The translations under genes were made by a program, and so were the position numbers. The notes under the pieces were generated by a model. That model saw only the letters and a program-made list of their open reading frames with translations, searched no databases and was not told the DNA's origin. This document shows, one piece after another, positions 7,438-16,100 of a stretch of 64,000 nt of DNA; within the stretch, counting starts at the first letter, position 1; each line of letters begins with the position of its first letter. Origin of the DNA: Streptomyces sp. NBC_01471 (lineage in GTDB: Bacteria > Actinomycetota > Actinomycetes > Streptomycetales > Streptomycetaceae); NCBI RefSeq assembly GCF_041438865.1, contig NZ_CP109450.1:682001-746000 (forward strand), in the 5' to 3' direction.

Positions 7438-9645
7438 CTACGGGTGGACGGCGACCTGGGCGAGACCGACCCGTCCGGTCCCGGTGAGCTGGATCCTCAC
7501 GTACCGCGTGGCGGTGTTCAGGTCCAGCACGGTGGGCCGCAGCGCCTTGCCTGCGACGTGGACGGTCCGGTGGTCCGTGCGGACGTCGAAGCCGGACGTC
7601 GTGGTGGACGCGTCGTTCCAGATCTCGATCTGCCCGACATGGTGCACCGACCCCAGGTCCACCTGCCACCAGGCGCCCTGCTCGGAGAGCGTCCGGGTGT
7701 CGGTGGAGGTGTCTCCGTCGACGGCGAGTGCGGCGGCGGCCCCGTTGGTGGACGACTGGGTCGCGGTGCCGGTTCGGGCCAGGTCGGGGCTGAGCTGCTC
7801 GACGGGGGCGCGGTGCGCGCCCGCCGCGGCGGCGATCCGCAGTGCGGGGGCGGGGAGCTGTTCCAGGCGGGTGTGGTTGTCGCTCATGGTCGAGCCGGTT
7901 CCCGCGATGGGGGGCGTGTCGGTGTCGGTCCAGTTTCCGCGGGCGGTGTTCTGGATTCCGTAATCGGCCCAGTTGGAGACCCACTTGTAGCCGAGCCGGG
8001 TCAGGACGTTGTTCTCGACGGTGATGTACGAGGACTGCTCGTCGAGGTAGATGCCGTTGCCGTCGCGCTCGGTGTTGCCGTACGCGGAGCGGTTGATGTA
8101 GTTCCCGGAGACCACCGTGCCGGGCTGGGCGCCCTGCGTGTAGATCGCGCCGCCGTCGTGCTGGGCGTCCTTGACCCGCATGACGTTGGTGATGCGGTTG
8201 TCCGTGATCCTGTTGTCGCGCAGCACCGACTTCTGCGAGTCGGGCTGGTTCCAGCCCCAGCCGACCGAGATGCCGGAGTAGGGAAGCTGGTCCAGCGAGT
8301 TGTGGTCGATCGTGAGTCCGGCTTCGTAACCCGCCCAGACCGCGGCCGCGTCCGTGTACTCGACGGCGGCGCGCGTGACCGTGTTGTGGGCGAACGTGTT
8401 GCGCTCACCCGCCAGTCCGGGCGCGGGCATCGGATCGGTGTCGCCGATGTACGCGGCGCCCGACGACAGGTCGGTGAAGTCGGAACGGGTGATCCCGGAG
8501 TCCTTGGTACCGGCTTCGAGGATCGCGCCGGCGCCGCCGAGATGGGTGAACGCCGCCCCGTCGACGGTGACATGACGGCCGCCGTGCACGGTGAGCGCGG
8601 CCGACGGCTTGGTGTAGTAGCGGCCGGAGTGGTCGACGGGCCCGGTGGCGCCGGTGAGGGTGAGTCCGGCCTGCATGCCGGCGTAGCCCTCGTCGGTGTC
8701 AGGCTGGTGGTAGGCGGCGTACGCGAAGCCGATCCCCCGGACGCTGACGTCGTGCGCACCGTCGACCGTCATCAGGTGCTCGGTGGCGGGCGTGACGGCC
8801 GTGGCGCGCCGCATGTCCTCGCCCTTGCGCGGCAGGTATGTGACCGTGTGCGTGGCCGAGTCGTGGACGAACTCGCCCGGCTGGTCGAGGAGTTCGGGCG
8901 CGTTCTCGAAGAAGGCGACGCCCGGGTAGCGTGTGGAATCGACCGTCGTGGAGTCCCAGGCGGGTCCGGTGCGGTCGGTGCCGCTCGCCGAGTTGGTCCA
9001 GCAGGGCTGGGCGAAGGTCATGGTGTCGCCGCTGACCCCGGCGATCCGGCAGTGGTAGTTGCGCCAGCGGACCTTGATGACGGCCTCGGCGTCGGTGGGG
9101 CGCTTCCAGTCGGCGATCCCGGTGGCCTTCGCGCCGGTCATCCCGGTCTTCGTGGCGTCGCAGACACTGGCGGCGCAGGCTTCACCGCGGGCGGGGGTGG
9201 CCCGGACGCCGTTGACGAAGAGCTGGCGCGGTGTGATGCCATCGGGCACCCGGGCGGTCCAGGCCCCGCCGGAGGTCTTCGTCCAGCCGGTGACGGTGCG
9301 GCCGCCGGAGAGGACGGGGCGGGCGCCGGGCGCCGCGGTCCAGGTGGTGCCGGAGTCGGCCGCGGTGAGTTCCAGGGCCGCGCTGCGGGTGTACGTACCA
9401 CCGGCGAGCTGCACGGTCGCGTGCTGGCCGTGCAGTGTGCGGGCCTTGTCCCGGGCGCCGTCCAGGGAGCAGGGGCGGCTGTGGGTGCAGGACGCTCCGG
9501 CGCCGTGCGGGGACGCGTAGAGCGTGTCGGTGTGCGTGGGGCGGGCGGCCTGTGCGAGCGGCGCGGTCGCGAGCAGCGCGGCGACGGCGGCGAGCGCGGT
9601 GCCGATCCGCCGGGCGGCCGGGCGGTGGGTGGTGCGGCGGTTCAT
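7438..9645 (-). CDS. Secreted right-handed beta-helix protein with C-terminal F5/8-type carbohydrate-binding domain
   Basis: A 735-residue secreted protein. The signal peptide contains GTALAAVAALLATAPLAQAA. A long parallel beta-helix region follows (repeats such as NTFAHNTVTRAAV, SVLRDNRITDNRITNVM, TVVSGNYINRSAYGN, YITVENNVLTRLG), as in polysaccharide lyases and glycoside hydrolases of the pectate-lyase fold. The last 140 residues look like a discoidin/F5/8 (CBM32-like) domain: DGDTSTDTRTLSEQGAWWQV, ATRYVRIQLTG. The ATG overlaps the stop of the M1 peptidase gene (ATGA), so the two are translationally coupled. A carbohydrate-active role fits the locus; the reaction is not determined. Confidence 0.87.
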   Translation of the reverse strand: MNRRTTHRPAARRIGTALAAVAALLATAPLAQAARPTHTDTLYASPHGAGASCTHSRPCSLDGARDKARTLHGQHATVQLAGGTYTRSAALELTAADSGTTWTAAPGARPVLSGGRTVTGWTKTSGGAWTARVPDGITPRQLFVNGVRATPARGEACAASVCDATKTGMTGAKATGIADWKRPTDAEAVIKVRWRNYHCRIAGVSGDTMTFAQPCWTNSASGTDRTGPAWDSTTVDSTRYPGVAFFENAPELLDQPGEFVHDSATHTVTYLPRKGEDMRRATAVTPATEHLMTVDGAHDVSVRGIGFAYAAYHQPDTDEGYAGMQAGLTLTGATGPVDHSGRYYTKPSAALTVHGGRHVTVDGAAFTHLGGAGAILEAGTKDSGITRSDFTDLSSGAAYIGDTDPMPAPGLAGERNTFAHNTVTRAAVEYTDAAAVWAGYEAGLTIDHNSLDQLPYSGISVGWGWNQPDSQKSVLRDNRITDNRITNVMRVKDAQHDGGAIYTQGAQPGTVVSGNYINRSAYGNTERDGNGIYLDEQSSYITVENNVLTRLGYKWVSNWADYGIQNTARGNWTDTDTPPIAGTGSTMSDNHTRLEQLPAPALRIAAAAGAHRAPVEQLSPDLARTGTATQSSTNGAAAALAVDGDTSTDTRTLSEQGAWWQVDLGSVHHVGQIEIWNDASTTTSGFDVRTDHRTVHVAGKALRPTVLDLNTATRYVRIQLTGTGRVGLAQVAVHP

Positions 9646-11102
9646 GCGGCAGCCTTCCAGTCGGGGTGGCCGGGCATCGGCGGATTGGTGGCGCCGAACA
9701 GCCAGTCGCGCAGAAAACGGTCCAGGGTGCGGTCGCCGGTGACATCGACGGTGTGCTTGATGAACTTCTCGCTGGTGTAGGTCGAGTCCTTGAAGCGCCG
9801 GACCCACTCGCGCATGACCCGGTCGAACGCGCGCTGCCCGATCTGCTGGTTGAGCGCGTACAGGACGAGTGCCCCGCCGTCGTAGATGTTGGCGCCGCCG
9901 AGCGCCTTGGGCAGTCCGGGCGGGCCGTCCGCGGCGCGGACCGCGTCCAGCGTCCCGTAGACGGCCTTCATCTTGTCCGCGACGACCGACCAGCCGCGCT
10001 CCTCGCTGTACACGGCGGCGTAGTAGGTGGCAGGGCCTTCGTTGAGCCAGGCCTGCTGCCAGTCGTGCGGGGTGACGGAGTCTCCGAACCACTGGTGGGT
10101 CAGCTCGTGGACCATGGTGTTCTCGTAGGTCGGGTCGCCGTCGGCGTTGGGCTTGAACCAGTTGGTGCCCATCAGGGTGAGGGTCTGGTTCTCCAGCGCG
10201 TCGGTGTAGCCGTCGTAGATGTGGACCCCGTAGGTGGAGAACGGGAACCGCCCGAACTTCGCCTCCAGCCAGGCCAGATGGTCGGCGGTACGCGCGACGA
10301 TCGGCGCGTACGTGTCCTCCTGGCCCTGCGGCACGATGTGGCGCAGCGGCAGACCGGTGTGGCTGCTGCCGTAGAGATAGGTGCCCTTGACGACCGCGAT
10401 GCCGAGCAGTTCGGTGGGCATCCGCTCGCGGAGCGCGAAGTGCCAGACGGCCGAGCCGTCGGCGCGCGGGGTCCGGTGCAGCAACTCACCGTTGGCCGCG
10501 GCCACATAGCCGTGGGGGGCGCTGATGTGGAAGGCCCAGGTCGCCTTGTTGGACGGGGTGTCGTTGCAGGGCAGGAAGGTGTCGGCGCGGGAGGACTGCA
10601 CCGCGGACGCGAAGCCGCCCTCGCTGCCGAAGACCCAGCCGTTGAGGCCTAGCCGCCTGGCCTTGCCGTTGCCGTGGTAGCGGATCTCCACGGTGAACGG
10701 CCGGCCGTCGTGCAGGGCGTGGGCCGGGGTGACCGTCAGCTCCTGGCCGCTGCTGCCGGCGAGGAGCTCCCAGGGGGCGGCGTGGCCGTCGACGGCGACC
10801 GCGTCGATGGTGTGGCCGTCGGTGTCCAGGTTGAAGGCGGACAGGTCCTGGGTGGCCCGCGCCGATATCCGCACGGCCGCGGTGAAGTCGTAGGTCACCG
10901 GGGTGAAGTCGAAGGTCAGGTCGTAGTGCGTGACCTGGTAGCCGCCGTTGCCGAGGGTCGGGAAGAGCGGGTCGCCCACACCGCTGGAGCCGGGCTCCGG
11001 ATCGAAGGAGCGGGCGAGGGCGGGGGTACCGAGGACGGGTACGGCCGCGGCGGCTGCCACCGCCGCGCCGCCGAACTGGAGGACGGTGCGCCGAGTGGTC
11101 AC
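9642..11102 (-). CDS. Secreted M1 family zinc metallopeptidase
   Basis: A 486-residue protein with an N-terminal export signal (TTRRTVLQFGGAAVAAAAAV, twin-arginine-like). The zinc site HELTH is at residues 332-336 and the third ligand glutamate is at 355 (AWLNEG), giving the M1 pattern HExxH-x18-E. The substrate-binding motif appears as DALENQTL in place of the classical GAMEN. The GTG start overlaps the stop of the solute-binding protein gene (GTGA). M1 enzymes are usually aminopeptidases; inside a polysaccharide locus it may trim peptide attached to a glycoconjugate. Confidence 0.9.
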   Translation of the reverse strand: MTTRRTVLQFGGAAVAAAAAVPVLGTPALARSFDPEPGSSGVGDPLFPTLGNGGYQVTHYDLTFDFTPVTYDFTAAVRISARATQDLSAFNLDTDGHTIDAVAVDGHAAPWELLAGSSGQELTVTPAHALHDGRPFTVEIRYHGNGKARRLGLNGWVFGSEGGFASAVQSSRADTFLPCNDTPSNKATWAFHISAPHGYVAAANGELLHRTPRADGSAVWHFALRERMPTELLGIAVVKGTYLYGSSHTGLPLRHIVPQGQEDTYAPIVARTADHLAWLEAKFGRFPFSTYGVHIYDGYTDALENQTLTLMGTNWFKPNADGDPTYENTMVHELTHQWFGDSVTPHDWQQAWLNEGPATYYAAVYSEERGWSVVADKMKAVYGTLDAVRAADGPPGLPKALGGANIYDGGALVLYALNQQIGQRAFDRVMREWVRRFKDSTYTSEKFIKHTVDVTGDRTLDRFLRDWLFGATNPPMPGHPDWKAAA

Positions 11103-12772
11103 TTCTTGCCCTTCTGGACGGCCTCTTCGAACTCGTGGCGGGCCTGTTCGGCGCCCTTCGACAGGTATTCCTTGGTCAGCTGGGAGTAGTACGACATGGG
11201 CTTGCGGCCGGAGACGATGTCCTTGAGGCCGTCGAGCTTGAGCGTGTAGAGGCTGCCGTAGCCCTTGGAGTCCCAGGTGGGCGAGGAGACCTTGAGGGTC
11301 GGGTCCTGCTCCATGACCGGGATCATCTTCGCGTACGCCTCGTGGACGTACCGCACGCCCTTCTCGGTGTCCGTGCTGAACACGGCCGGGACGGCGGAGG
11401 CGAGCATCTTCCAGGGGACGGTGACGTCCTGGCTGCCCTTCTTGGTGAGGATCGGGTTGCCCTTGGCGTCGCGGGTGAAGTCGGTGCCCTCGACGCCGTA
11501 GTTCATCAGCGTGTACTCCTCGCTCCCGAAGGGGGACGCGGCGAAGTCGGCGAGGGCCAGAAGCTGCTTGACGCGCTCGGGGGACGCCTTCTTGATGTGC
11601 GTGTTCTGGAGCGCGACGTTGTCCATCCAGGCGATGGCCTTGTCGCTGAACGGCGTGATGGGCCGGGGGTCGAACTTCTTGTCGACGGAGGCCATCGCCG
11701 CCACGTACCCGGTGCTGGGCGTGTAGTACGACGGCATCCCGTCGTACACGTAGGCGCCCTTGCCGTTCTTGAACATGTCGGTGTACTGGGACTTCTGTGC
11801 ACCCGACATACCGATCGTGCCCGGGTAGTAGCAGCCCGCCTTGTACAGCTTGCGCGCCGTCTCGATCGCCAGGCGGAACTCGTCGGTCTCCAGGTCCGTC
11901 ACGAACTTGCCGGTCTTCGGGTCCATCCGCCAGTAGAGGGGCGCCCCCGCCGACATGGCGAGCAGGTTGGTGGCGCTCGCGATGATGGCGTACTGGTCCT
12001 TCTTCGGGCGGGTCAGCTCCTTGCAGACCTCGACGAACCTGTCGAGGCTGCTGATCTCGTCCAGGCTGGAGATCCCGACCTCGGCGAACAGGTCGTGCCG
12101 GTAGAAGCCCGCACCGCCGGTACCCATCCGGGAGATCGGGATGCCGAAGAGCTTCCCGCCGAAGATGCCGCCCTGCCAGGCCGGCTGCGGGATGGCCGCC
12201 AGGTTGGGGTAGTCCTTGACCTTCTCACCGGCCAGGAACGGCGTCAGGTCGGCGCACTTGGCCGCCAGGAAAGCGGCTTTGTTGTCGACACCGCCGGTCT
12301 CCGGGTACATGAAGATGTCCGGCAGGGTGTCGCTGGCGACCATGGTGGTGAATTTGGTCGAGTAGTCGTCGGTCGGGACCGCGGTGATGTCGACCTTCCC
12401 GCCGAGCAGCTTCTCGATCGCCTGCCAGGCCGCGTTCTTGCCGCGCGCGGGCGGCGGCGGGGAGAAGGTCTCCATCGCCGCGGACACCGGCTTCGCGCCC
12501 TTGAGGATCTGCCCCTTGGTGGCGCGCGGCGTGCTGGCCGGGTACCTGTAGAACGCCTGCGGCACACCCGCCGCCGTGCCCGGCAGGTCGGGCTTGAGGC
12601 CGATGTTGCGCACCGCGGTGGCCGGGAGCAGGCTCGCGCTCTTGGTCTCGGCCTTGGCCGCGGTACCGCCGTCGCCGCACGCGGCGAGCAGCGGGGTCGC
12701 GGCGAGGCCGAGGCCGAGGCCCGCGCCCATCCGGAAGAGGGCTCTGCGGTTGATCGGGGTGGAGCTCGGCAC
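11099..12772 (-). CDS. Extracellular solute-binding lipoprotein of a sugar ABC importer (LplA/YtcQ type)
   Basis: A 557-residue lipoprotein. After INRRALFRMG it has a lipobox, TPLLAAC, with the cysteine near residue 35, then a long periplasmic-binding-protein type domain (AWQAIEKLLGGKVDITAVPT, DIFMYPETGG). Its length matches the large solute-binding proteins paired with LplB/LplC permeases that import oligosaccharides, often unsaturated uronic-acid products. AAGGAG lies six bases before the GTG at 12772; an ATG two codons earlier would have no spacing, so GTG is preferred. No ATPase gene is present; such systems often share MsiK. Confidence 0.9.
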   Translation of the reverse strand: MPSSTPINRRALFRMGAGLGLGLAATPLLAACGDGGTAAKAETKSASLLPATAVRNIGLKPDLPGTAAGVPQAFYRYPASTPRATKGQILKGAKPVSAAMETFSPPPPARGKNAAWQAIEKLLGGKVDITAVPTDDYSTKFTTMVASDTLPDIFMYPETGGVDNKAAFLAAKCADLTPFLAGEKVKDYPNLAAIPQPAWQGGIFGGKLFGIPISRMGTGGAGFYRHDLFAEVGISSLDEISSLDRFVEVCKELTRPKKDQYAIIASATNLLAMSAGAPLYWRMDPKTGKFVTDLETDEFRLAIETARKLYKAGCYYPGTIGMSGAQKSQYTDMFKNGKGAYVYDGMPSYYTPSTGYVAAMASVDKKFDPRPITPFSDKAIAWMDNVALQNTHIKKASPERVKQLLALADFAASPFGSEEYTLMNYGVEGTDFTRDAKGNPILTKKGSQDVTVPWKMLASAVPAVFSTDTEKGVRYVHEAYAKMIPVMEQDPTLKVSSPTWDSKGYGSLYTLKLDGLKDIVSGRKPMSYYSQLTKEYLSKGAEQARHEFEEAVQKGKK

Positions 12773-12825
12773 GGACATCTCCTTGAGAGAAGGGAGGGAA
12801 GGCCGGGGGGTGGCGGAGGCGGGAC

Positions 12826-13785
12826 TCAGCCCTTGATGGCGCCGGTGAGCACGCCCTTGGTGAAGTAGCGCTGGACGAACGGGTAGACGAGCAGGATCGG
12901 TACGACGGCGACCACCAGGACGCCCATCTGAACGGCCTCCTGCGGGGCGACGCTCTCGCCCGCCGCGGCGCCGCTGAGGCTCTGGCCCTGCAGGACGAAG
13001 GTGCGCAGCACCATCGGCAGCGGCCACTTGTCCGAGTCCTGGAGGTAGAGCAGCGAGTTGAAGAAGGCGTTCCAGTACGCGACGGCGTAGAAGAGGCCGA
13101 CGACCGCGATGACCGCCTTGGAGAGCGGCAGGACGACCTGGAGCAGGATGCGGAAGTCCCCGGCGCCGTCGACGCGCGCCGCGTCGTACAGCTCCTCGGG
13201 CAGGTTCATGAAGAAGGCGCGCAGCACGACCAGGTTGAAGGCGCTCATCAGGGTGGGGATGACGAGAGCGGCGTAGGTGTTGTACAGGCCGAGCTGGTTG
13301 ACCAGCAGGAAGTTCGGGATGATGCCGGCGTTGAAGAGCATGGTGAACAGGGCCGTCATCAGGATGAAGCGGGAGCCCGTGACACTGCGGCGGGAGAGCC
13401 CGTACGCCATGCCGATGGTGGCCAGCAGGCTGGCCGCGGTGCCGAAGACCGTGATGCCCACACTCACCAGGAGCGCCCGGCTCACGACGCCGCCCGTGAA
13501 GATGGTGCGGTACGCGTCGAGCGTCGGGTGGTCGGGCCACAGGACCAGGCCGGTGGACTTGATGATGTCGGTCTGCGAGGCGAAGCTCGTGCCGATGACA
13601 CCGAGCAGCGGGTAGGCCACGGCGACCACGACGAGGACCAGGACGATGCCCTTGCCGGTCAGACCGAGACGGGTCGGTCGTTCCATCCACGGCGGGCGGC
13701 CGTCCGAGGGCCTGATCACGGGCGCCGCCGCCAGGGGCGCCGCGGTGACGGGGGCTTTCGCCGGTGACTTCTCAGCTGTCCGCAC
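12826..13785 (-). CDS. Carbohydrate ABC transporter permease, LplC type
   Basis: A membrane protein of about 319 residues with six predicted membrane spans. The binding-protein-dependent permease loop EELYDAARVDGAGDFRILLQ (EAA motif) sits in the second half. It is of the MalG/LplC group, the partner of the upstream permease. I place the start at GTG 13785, which has AAGGGG nine bases upstream; an ATG six codons earlier (13803) is possible but has no ribosome site. It overlaps the end of the LplB-type gene. Confidence 0.9.
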   Translation of the reverse strand: MRTAEKSPAKAPVTAAPLAAAPVIRPSDGRPPWMERPTRLGLTGKGIVLVLVVVAVAYPLLGVIGTSFASQTDIIKSTGLVLWPDHPTLDAYRTIFTGGVVSRALLVSVGITVFGTAASLLATIGMAYGLSRRSVTGSRFILMTALFTMLFNAGIIPNFLLVNQLGLYNTYAALVIPTLMSAFNLVVLRAFFMNLPEELYDAARVDGAGDFRILLQVVLPLSKAVIAVVGLFYAVAYWNAFFNSLLYLQDSDKWPLPMVLRTFVLQGQSLSGAAAGESVAPQEAVQMGVLVVAVVPILLVYPFVQRYFTKGVLTGAIKG

Positions 13786-14773
13786 CGCGGTACACCCCTT
13801 CATGGCCGAGACGGTGGGCGAACTTGTTCGCGCCCAGGACGAGGACGGTTCCCACGACTGCCTTCACCAGGCCGACAGCCGCCGAGATGCCCCACTGGTT
13901 GTCCTTGATGCCGTGGTAGTAGACGTAGGTGTCGAGCACTTCACCGGAGCCGGGGCCGACCGCGTCGCGCTGGAGCAGGATCTGCTCGAAGCCGACGGAG
14001 AGGATCTGGCCGAGGTTGAGGATCAGCAGCAGGATGATCACCGGGGCGATGCCGGGCAGCGTGACGTGCCACAGCCGGCGCCAGCGGTTCGCGCCGTCGA
14101 TGGCCGCCGCCTCGTACTGCTGCTTGTCGATGCCCAGCAGCGCGGCGAGGATGATGATGGTCCCCCAGCCCGCGTCCTTCCAGATGGACTGGAGGGCGAT
14201 CAGCCAGGGGAAGGCGTTCGGGTCGCTCATCATGTCGTAGCGGGGCAGCCCCAGGTCCCCGAGGAGGTCGGGCAGCAGCCCGGCGCCGCCCAGGACCTGC
14301 TGGAAGATCGAGACGATGATGACCCAGCCGATGAAGTGCGGCAGATAGACCACGCTCTGGATGAACCGGCGGAGCTTGTCGCTGACGATGCTGTTGAGCA
14401 GCAGGGCGAGCGCGATCGGCACCGGGAAGAAGAAGATCAGCTGCACGAAGGCGATCTCCACCGTGTTCACGGTCGCCGACCAGAAGGCCGGGTCGCCGAA
14501 GGCGCTGGAGAAGTTGGCGAAGCCCGTCCACGCGCTGTGCATGTATCCGAGGTACGGCTGGTAGTCCTGAAAGGCGACCATGTAGCCGAGCAGCGGAATG
14601 TAGTGGAACACCACGAAGTACAGCAGTCCGGGCAGGGTCAGCAGCAGCATCACCTTGTCGCGCTTGATCCGCTGCCACAGGGACAGCCGGTGCTGGGCGA
14701 CGGGGGGTGGGGATGGCGCTTTGGACTTCCCGCGCCGCTTGTCCAGCGGCATCGGAGGTGCTGTTTCAGCCAT
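13772..14773 (-). CDS. ABC transporter permease, LplB type
   Basis: A 333-residue membrane protein, first gene of the minus-strand arm. Hydrophobic spans begin at VMLLLTLPGLLYFVVFHYIP. The ABC-permease EAA loop is AAIDGANRWRRLWHVTLPG near residues 220-240. The start ATG at 14773 has AGGA upstream; the open frame extends 27 codons further without a ribosome site. A LacI-type operator lies 57 bases before the start, so the whole arm (permeases, binding protein, peptidase, beta-helix protein, oxidoreductase) is likely under the LacI regulator encoded at 16097. Confidence 0.9.
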   Translation of the reverse strand: MAETAPPMPLDKRRGKSKAPSPPPVAQHRLSLWQRIKRDKVMLLLTLPGLLYFVVFHYIPLLGYMVAFQDYQPYLGYMHSAWTGFANFSSAFGDPAFWSATVNTVEIAFVQLIFFFPVPIALALLLNSIVSDKLRRFIQSVVYLPHFIGWVIIVSIFQQVLGGAGLLPDLLGDLGLPRYDMMSDPNAFPWLIALQSIWKDAGWGTIIILAALLGIDKQQYEAAAIDGANRWRRLWHVTLPGIAPVIILLLILNLGQILSVGFEQILLQRDAVGPGSGEVLDTYVYYHGIKDNQWGISAAVGLVKAVVGTVLVLGANKFAHRLGHEGVYRGADS

Positions 14774-14829
14774 GGTGCAGTCCTGTTCGGCTGGGGTGGC
14801 GCAGAGCGAGCCTTCTGCCGCCGCAACGT

Positions 14830-14843
14830 AGTAAGCGGTTAAC
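14830..14843. promoter_or_regulatory. LacI-type operator, site A
   Basis: AGTAAGCGGTTAAC, whose complement GTTAACCGCTTACT contains the core AACCGCTTAC. It fits the LacI/CcpA-like pattern TGTAAGCGNTTNCA and lies 57 bases before the start of the permease operon. Confidence 0.55.
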
Positions 14844-14860
14844 CCCATCGTCAAGAGATC

Positions 14861-14894
14861 GGCAGAAACGTCTGCGTTACGCGATGTTTCTGCC
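14861..14894. promoter_or_regulatory. Long inverted repeat in the divergent intergenic region
   Basis: Perfect 9-bp arms, GGCAGAAAC (14861-14869) and GTTTCTGCC (14886-14894), separated by 16 bases. It lies between the two arms of the polysaccharide locus and is unlike the LacI sites, so it may bind a second regulator. Confidence 0.45.
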
Positions 14895-15002
14895 AGAGGG
14901 ATCGCCCGGAAAGGTCACCAAATAGCGGCGCAAATAGGGCAGATGGCCGCGCGGATCGCTTGACGTTTGACGTCTGGGCTCCCTACCGTGCCGCCCATCA
15001 AT

Positions 15003-15016
15003 AGAACGCGTTTACT
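15003..15016. promoter_or_regulatory. LacI-type operator, site B (weaker match)
   Basis: AGAACGCGTTTACT shares the half-site CG-TTACT with sites A and C and lies 14 bases before the GTG of the dehydrogenase gene, where binding would block transcription of the dehydrogenase-lacI pair. Confidence 0.45.
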
Positions 15017-15029
15017 GTCCGGAGGCAGG

Positions 15030-16100
15030 GTGCGAACCACCGACGAGGCACCGGCCCAGACCGGTACGGACGAGCCGGACCCGCCCCCGCGGCGCCCCCG
15101 GACCGTACTGGCCATGGACCCCGGACTGATCGACGACATCTTCCCGCCACGGGTGCGCTCCCGTCTTGAGGAGTCGGCCGATCTCCATCCGCCCTACGTC
15201 ATCAGGGAGTTCGGCTCTCCCGATGCCGTCGCCGCGCTGGCCGGCGCCGAGGTGCTGCTCACCGGCTGGGGCTGCCCGCCCATCGACGCGGGACTGCTGG
15301 AGCGGGCACCGAGGCTGCGGGCCGTCATCCACGCGGCGGGCACCGTCAAGACGTTCCTCGCCCCCGAGGCGTACGAACGCGGGATCGCCGTGTCGTCGGC
15401 GGCCGACGCCAACGCGGTGCCGGTCGCGGAATTCACCCTGGCGGCCATCATCATGGGTGCCAAGCGCGCCTTCCCGTTCGCCCAGCTCTTCCGTGAGCGC
15501 CGCACCCACCGCACCGCCGCCGACCTCGACCGGCAGCACTGGATCGGTACGCACGGCCTGACCATCGGCGTCATCGGCGCCTCCCGGATCGGCCGACGGG
15601 TGATCGAACTGCTCCGGGTGCTCGACGCCGACGTCCTGCTGTACGACCCCTATGTCAGCTCCGCCGAGGCCGGGTTGCTGGGGGCCGTCTCCACCGATCT
15701 CGACACCCTGATGGCCACCAGTGACGTGGTGACCGTGCACGCGCCGGACACACCCGTGACCCGGCACCTCCTCGACGCCCGGCGGATCGGACTGATGCGC
15801 CCCGGCACCCTGCTGGTCAACACGGCACGCGGGCGCCTGGTCGACACCGAGGCGCTCACCGGGCACCTGGTCAGCGGGCGGCTCGACGCCGTACTCGATG
15901 TGACCGACCCCGAGCCGCTTCCCCCGGGGCACCCGCTGTGGGACCTGCCGAACGTGTTCATCACCCCGCACATGGCGGGCGCCCAGGGCAACGAGGTCGG
16001 CAGGCTCGGGGCGCTCGCCGTGGACGAACTGTGCCGCTACGCCGGCGGGCTGCCCTTCAATCACCCCGTCCACCTGGCCGACTTGGAGCGGATCGCATGA
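15030..16100 (+). CDS. D-isomer-specific 2-hydroxyacid dehydrogenase family protein
   Basis: A 356-residue NAD-dependent dehydrogenase. The nucleotide-binding motif is GVIGASRIGRRVIELL near residues 180-195. The family signature strands are MRPGTLLVNTARGRLVDTEA and LWDLPNVFITPHMAGAQGNE, the latter with the catalytic histidine. GGAGG lies five bases before GTG 15030, which decides the start although the open frame is longer. It overlaps the lacI gene by ATGA, so they form an operon. It probably reduces or oxidises a sugar-derived keto or hydroxy acid from the same locus. Confidence 0.9.
   Translation: MRTTDEAPAQTGTDEPDPPPRRPRTVLAMDPGLIDDIFPPRVRSRLEESADLHPPYVIREFGSPDAVAALAGAEVLLTGWGCPPIDAGLLERAPRLRAVIHAAGTVKTFLAPEAYERGIAVSSAADANAVPVAEFTLAAIIMGAKRAFPFAQLFRERRTHRTAADLDRQHWIGTHGLTIGVIGASRIGRRVIELLRVLDADVLLYDPYVSSAEAGLLGAVSTDLDTLMATSDVVTVHAPDTPVTRHLLDARRIGLMRPGTLLVNTARGRLVDTEALTGHLVSGRLDAVLDVTDPEPLPPGHPLWDLPNVFITPHMAGAQGNEVGRLGALAVDELCRYAGGLPFNHPVHLADLERIA

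Noticed and set aside
7444..9780. 778-codon open frame on the plus strand
   Set aside because: It is antisense to the beta-helix gene; long antisense frames are expected in DNA of this GC content. No start signal or family pattern.
9646..10092. Upstream extension of the beta-helix protein frame
   Set aside because: It lies within the M1 peptidase gene, and the signal peptide begins at ATG 9645.
12773..13690. Upstream extension of the solute-binding protein frame
   Set aside because: It overlaps the LplC-type permease gene; the lipoprotein signal starts at about 12772.
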